Source: Nitrospira sp. (GTDB lineage: Bacteria; Nitrospirota; Nitrospiria; Nitrospirales; Nitrospiraceae). From it: 64,000 nt of DNA. The translations under genes were made by a program, and so were the position numbers. The stretch lies in assembly GCA_022843785.1 (NCBI GenBank), contig JALHMZ010000012.1:1-64000 (forward strand). The letters are read 5' to 3'. Position 1 is the first letter of the stretch; every line of letters starts with the position of its first letter. The notes beneath the pieces were generated by a model. The model did not search any database. It saw only the letters and a program-made list of their open reading frames with translations, and was not told the origin of the DNA. This document shows, piece by piece, positions 62,509-64,000 of this stretch.

Positions 62509-62844
62509 CTATTTTTTCATCCAGCCGCCGGGACCTTGGACGTAGTTCCCCGGCTTGGTCTTTTCAATCGCTTTTTCCCCTGCCAGTGATTCGACCGTAC
62601 TCACGCTCGCTCCATCTCGGCGGGCAATGTCCTGATAGGCCTGGCGGCGTTTCTTATTAATCTCCTCGGCAAGCGCCTGTGCCTCAGAATTTGCGGGATT
62701 GACGGCCCCTAGGTAGCCGGTACTGTTTTCTCCAACCAGACCTTTTGTTTTGGCTTCTTCGAGCGAAAGAGCGAAGACAGGCTGCGTACAGACCAGGTAT
62801 CCCACCGCCACACCCAATAGAATTCTTGGTATCCATACCATCAT
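62509..62844 (-). CDS. ydbL: YdbL-family protein (DUF1318)
   Basis: A 111-residue exported protein with a signal peptide (cleavage near VFALSL) followed by LEEAKTKGLVGENSTGYLGA and AQALAEEINKKRRQAYQDIA, the conserved YdbL core. In E. coli YdbL is a periplasmic factor that acts on YdbH-YnbE, an envelope bridge thought to carry phospholipid to the outer membrane. It follows the YnbE gene by 14 bases, as in other bacteria. Confidence 0.85.
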   Translation of the reverse strand: MMVWIPRILLGVAVGYLVCTQPVFALSLEEAKTKGLVGENSTGYLGAVNPANSEAQALAEEINKKRRQAYQDIARRDGASVSTVESLAGEKAIEKTKPGNYVQGPGGWMKK

Positions 62845-62858
62845 GACTGTATCTCCCG

Positions 62859-63089
62859 CTAAAAGAGGCCGCTGTCCTCTGACAGCACCTTATCCAATTC
62901 CTTGTCCACCTTGACACGAATCTCATGGTCGATTTTGACATTCAAGTTGATCGTGATCGGTTTATCCGGCGCCATCACTTCAACACGAGGCGTACAGGCT
63001 CCTGTTGCGACCACTATCCCTCCGATCGCCAGCCCTATCACTGTTGTCAGACTATTCGGACGCCGCATTGCAAACCTCATCGCGATCAT
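62859..63089 (-). CDS. ynbE: YnbE-like lipoprotein
   Basis: A 76-residue lipoprotein (lipobox TGAC, Cys32) whose mature part is APDKPITINLNVKIDHEIRV, the typical YnbE beta strand pair followed by KVDKELDKVLSEDSG. In E. coli it pairs with YdbH as the outer-membrane lipoprotein end of a bridge. Its start overlaps the YdbH stop by four bases (ATGA). Confidence 0.85.
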   Translation of the reverse strand: MIAMRFAMRRPNSLTTVIGLAIGGIVVATGACTPRVEVMAPDKPITINLNVKIDHEIRVKVDKELDKVLSEDSGLF

Positions 63090-64000
63090 GGCCGTTTATG
63101 TTTCCTCTCGACTGCATCTTGAATATCATCGACAAGGCGCAGGCTCTTCAAGAGGGTCGGGATGTGTTCTTGAACGGTTAGATTGAAATTCACCGGAGGA
63201 ATCTTTTTGAGGTCCGGATTTCTTCCTTCCAATCGAGCCGTCAGCATCAGCGTCCCAGCTTCAGCATAGTCTACACCAACTCGCAGCAATGTATAATGAA
63301 AGTTGTTTAGCGCCTGTGTCACCAGATGCAACTGGGTATTGGTCTCCGAAATAACCGCTGATGACTCCGGCGTCGATCCGTAGCGTATGACCCCTCCCGG
63401 AGGGAGCGCAGTTACCATCCCATCCTTGACCGTCAGTCCTCCAGGCGTGATCGCGATCGGCAACGTTCCATTCAAGGTCCCGGTTCCTTGTATCCCCTGA
63501 TTGTGTTCCACGCTCAGGACCTTGGCCAGATCCAAATCTCGCAGTATCACTGTCGCATGATAGGGTGGCTTGGCAACGTCTGCCAGGATGCCCGGGCTGG
63601 CGACCGAGCCTCCGAACATCTCACACCTGAAATCTTTCGCCTCAATGACCTGTAGTCCCTCATGAAATTTCCATGATCCTTGGACCAGTGCAGACAGGTT
63701 TGTCACGTCAATGCCAATCTGTACCGATCCGATGGTCACCGGCGCCGGTTCGACAGTCACCAGCGAGTCAAACCCGTTTGTGCGTAAGGCCATCGTTGTA
63801 TTGGCGTCTTTAACGACATACTCGTCATACCGGCCGGACAGTTTATCGGCGACGATCTTGATCATTCCCGATGTCAGCTGCAATCCATGCGCCGACTCCC
63901 CCAATCCGCCAGACCACGAGGCGTCGACCGTGGACACGACCCGGCCATCCAGTATTTCTAGCGGCATCGGCATTCCGGAAATCAGCCGGCTCAACCGGCG
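63086..64000 (-). CDS. ydbH: YdbH-family AsmA-like protein, C-terminal part
   Basis: About 304 residues of the C-terminus of an AsmA-like protein; the frame is open to the right edge, so the N-terminal part with the membrane anchor lies outside. Beta-strand-rich repeats are visible (MTARLEGRNPDLKKIPPVNF, KIVADKLSGRYDEYVV) and it closes with LLKSLRLVDDIQDAVERKHK. The gene order YdbH-YnbE-YdbL matches E. coli, where YdbH with TamB and YhdP supports outer-membrane lipid balance. Confidence 0.8.
   Translation of the reverse strand, partial: RRLSRLISGMPMPLEILDGRVVSTVDASWSGGLGESAHGLQLTSGMIKIVADKLSGRYDEYVVKDANTTMALRTNGFDSLVTVEPAPVTIGSVQIGIDVTNLSALVQGSWKFHEGLQVIEAKDFRCEMFGGSVASPGILADVAKPPYHATVILRDLDLAKVLSVEHNQGIQGTGTLNGTLPIAITPGGLTVKDGMVTALPPGGVIRYGSTPESSAVISETNTQLHLVTQALNNFHYTLLRVGVDYAEAGTLMLTARLEGRNPDLKKIPPVNFNLTVQEHIPTLLKSLRLVDDIQDAVERKHKRP

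Noticed and set aside
1..64000. tRNA, rRNA, riboswitch or phage/IS genes
   Set aside because: I looked for T-loop words, transposase and integrase motifs and known riboswitch cores while reading and noticed none; a covariance search was not possible.

Overview
The window is about 64 kb of GC-rich, gene-dense bacterial chromosome with many secreted and lipoprotein-type signal sequences, outer-membrane beta-barrels and a YdbH/YnbE/YdbL-type envelope locus, so the cell is diderm. The gene style suggests the Nitrospirota, most likely a Nitrospira-like organism: orphan RnfD/NqrB next to DUF2330, YVTN-propeller lipoproteins, TIGR04283-type glycosyltransferase and A-adding tRNA nucleotidyltransferase. 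The taxon is an inference from gene families, not from a marker gene. No rRNA, tRNA, CRISPR array or intact insertion sequence was recognised.

Layout. 1-6.2 kb: a partial membrane protein, a type II NADH dehydrogenase, and small envelope proteins (lipoproteins, a beta-barrel, an Slp-like lipoprotein and a Tat-exported intradiol dioxygenase). 6.6-11.9 kb: a TIG-domain lipoprotein, then central carbon metabolism: pyruvate kinase, converging on a hibernation factor and an unusual phosphofructokinase whose N-terminal half looks like a histidine phosphatase. 12.2-17.6 kb: an orphan RnfD-like protein with a DUF2330 protein, a small lipoprotein and a two-domain universal stress protein. 17.6-22 kb: the very large helicase Lhr, carrying in-frame inserts of short tandem words. 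22.2-29.1 kb: a tightly packed operon of a membrane protein, two HAMP stub proteins, a GspG-like prepilin and a 1394-residue hybrid kinase, ending in a broken response regulator and a mosaic of gene fragments. 29.4-31.9 kb: two beta-propeller lipoproteins, one with a 141-bp repeat array. 32-41 kb: an epimerase, a CPBP protease, an amidohydrolase, a DnaJ protein, a DUF6573 protein, a lipoprotein and a DHH-CBS-nucleotidyltransferase fusion.

41.1-48.2 kb is a coherent envelope locus: an ECF sigma factor, a transmembrane anti-sigma-like protein ending in a CBM48 (glycogen-binding-like) domain, a CBM48 lipoprotein, several secreted Arg/Asp-rich repeat proteins, a beta-barrel and a large DUF5666 lipoprotein. 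48.3-51.5 kb is a four-gene minus-strand cluster: radical SAM/SPASM, DUF547 lipoprotein, ferritin-like protein and glycosyltransferase. 51.7-56.9 kb holds a small secreted protein, a second ECF sigma factor, a two-component system and a third propeller protein. 57.1-60.5 kb: a TVP38/TMEM64 membrane protein, a mercuric-reductase-like flavoprotein and a DUF3047 protein in one direction. 60.8-64 kb: small secreted proteins, a cytoplasmic sulfite-oxidase-fold protein, and the YdbL-YnbE-YdbH envelope operon running off the right edge.

The strongest candidates for undescribed biology are the phosphatase-kinase fusion at 9.5-11.9 kb, the sigma/CBM48/Arg-Asp-repeat locus, the radical SAM/DUF547/ferritin/glycosyltransferase cluster and the HAMP-stub/prepilin/kinase operon. 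The window also has a dispersed family of short word-like repeats that has entered coding sequences, and a scar built from the ends of three genes at 29.0-29.3 kb. All family assignments were made by reading the sequence; none was checked by a search.
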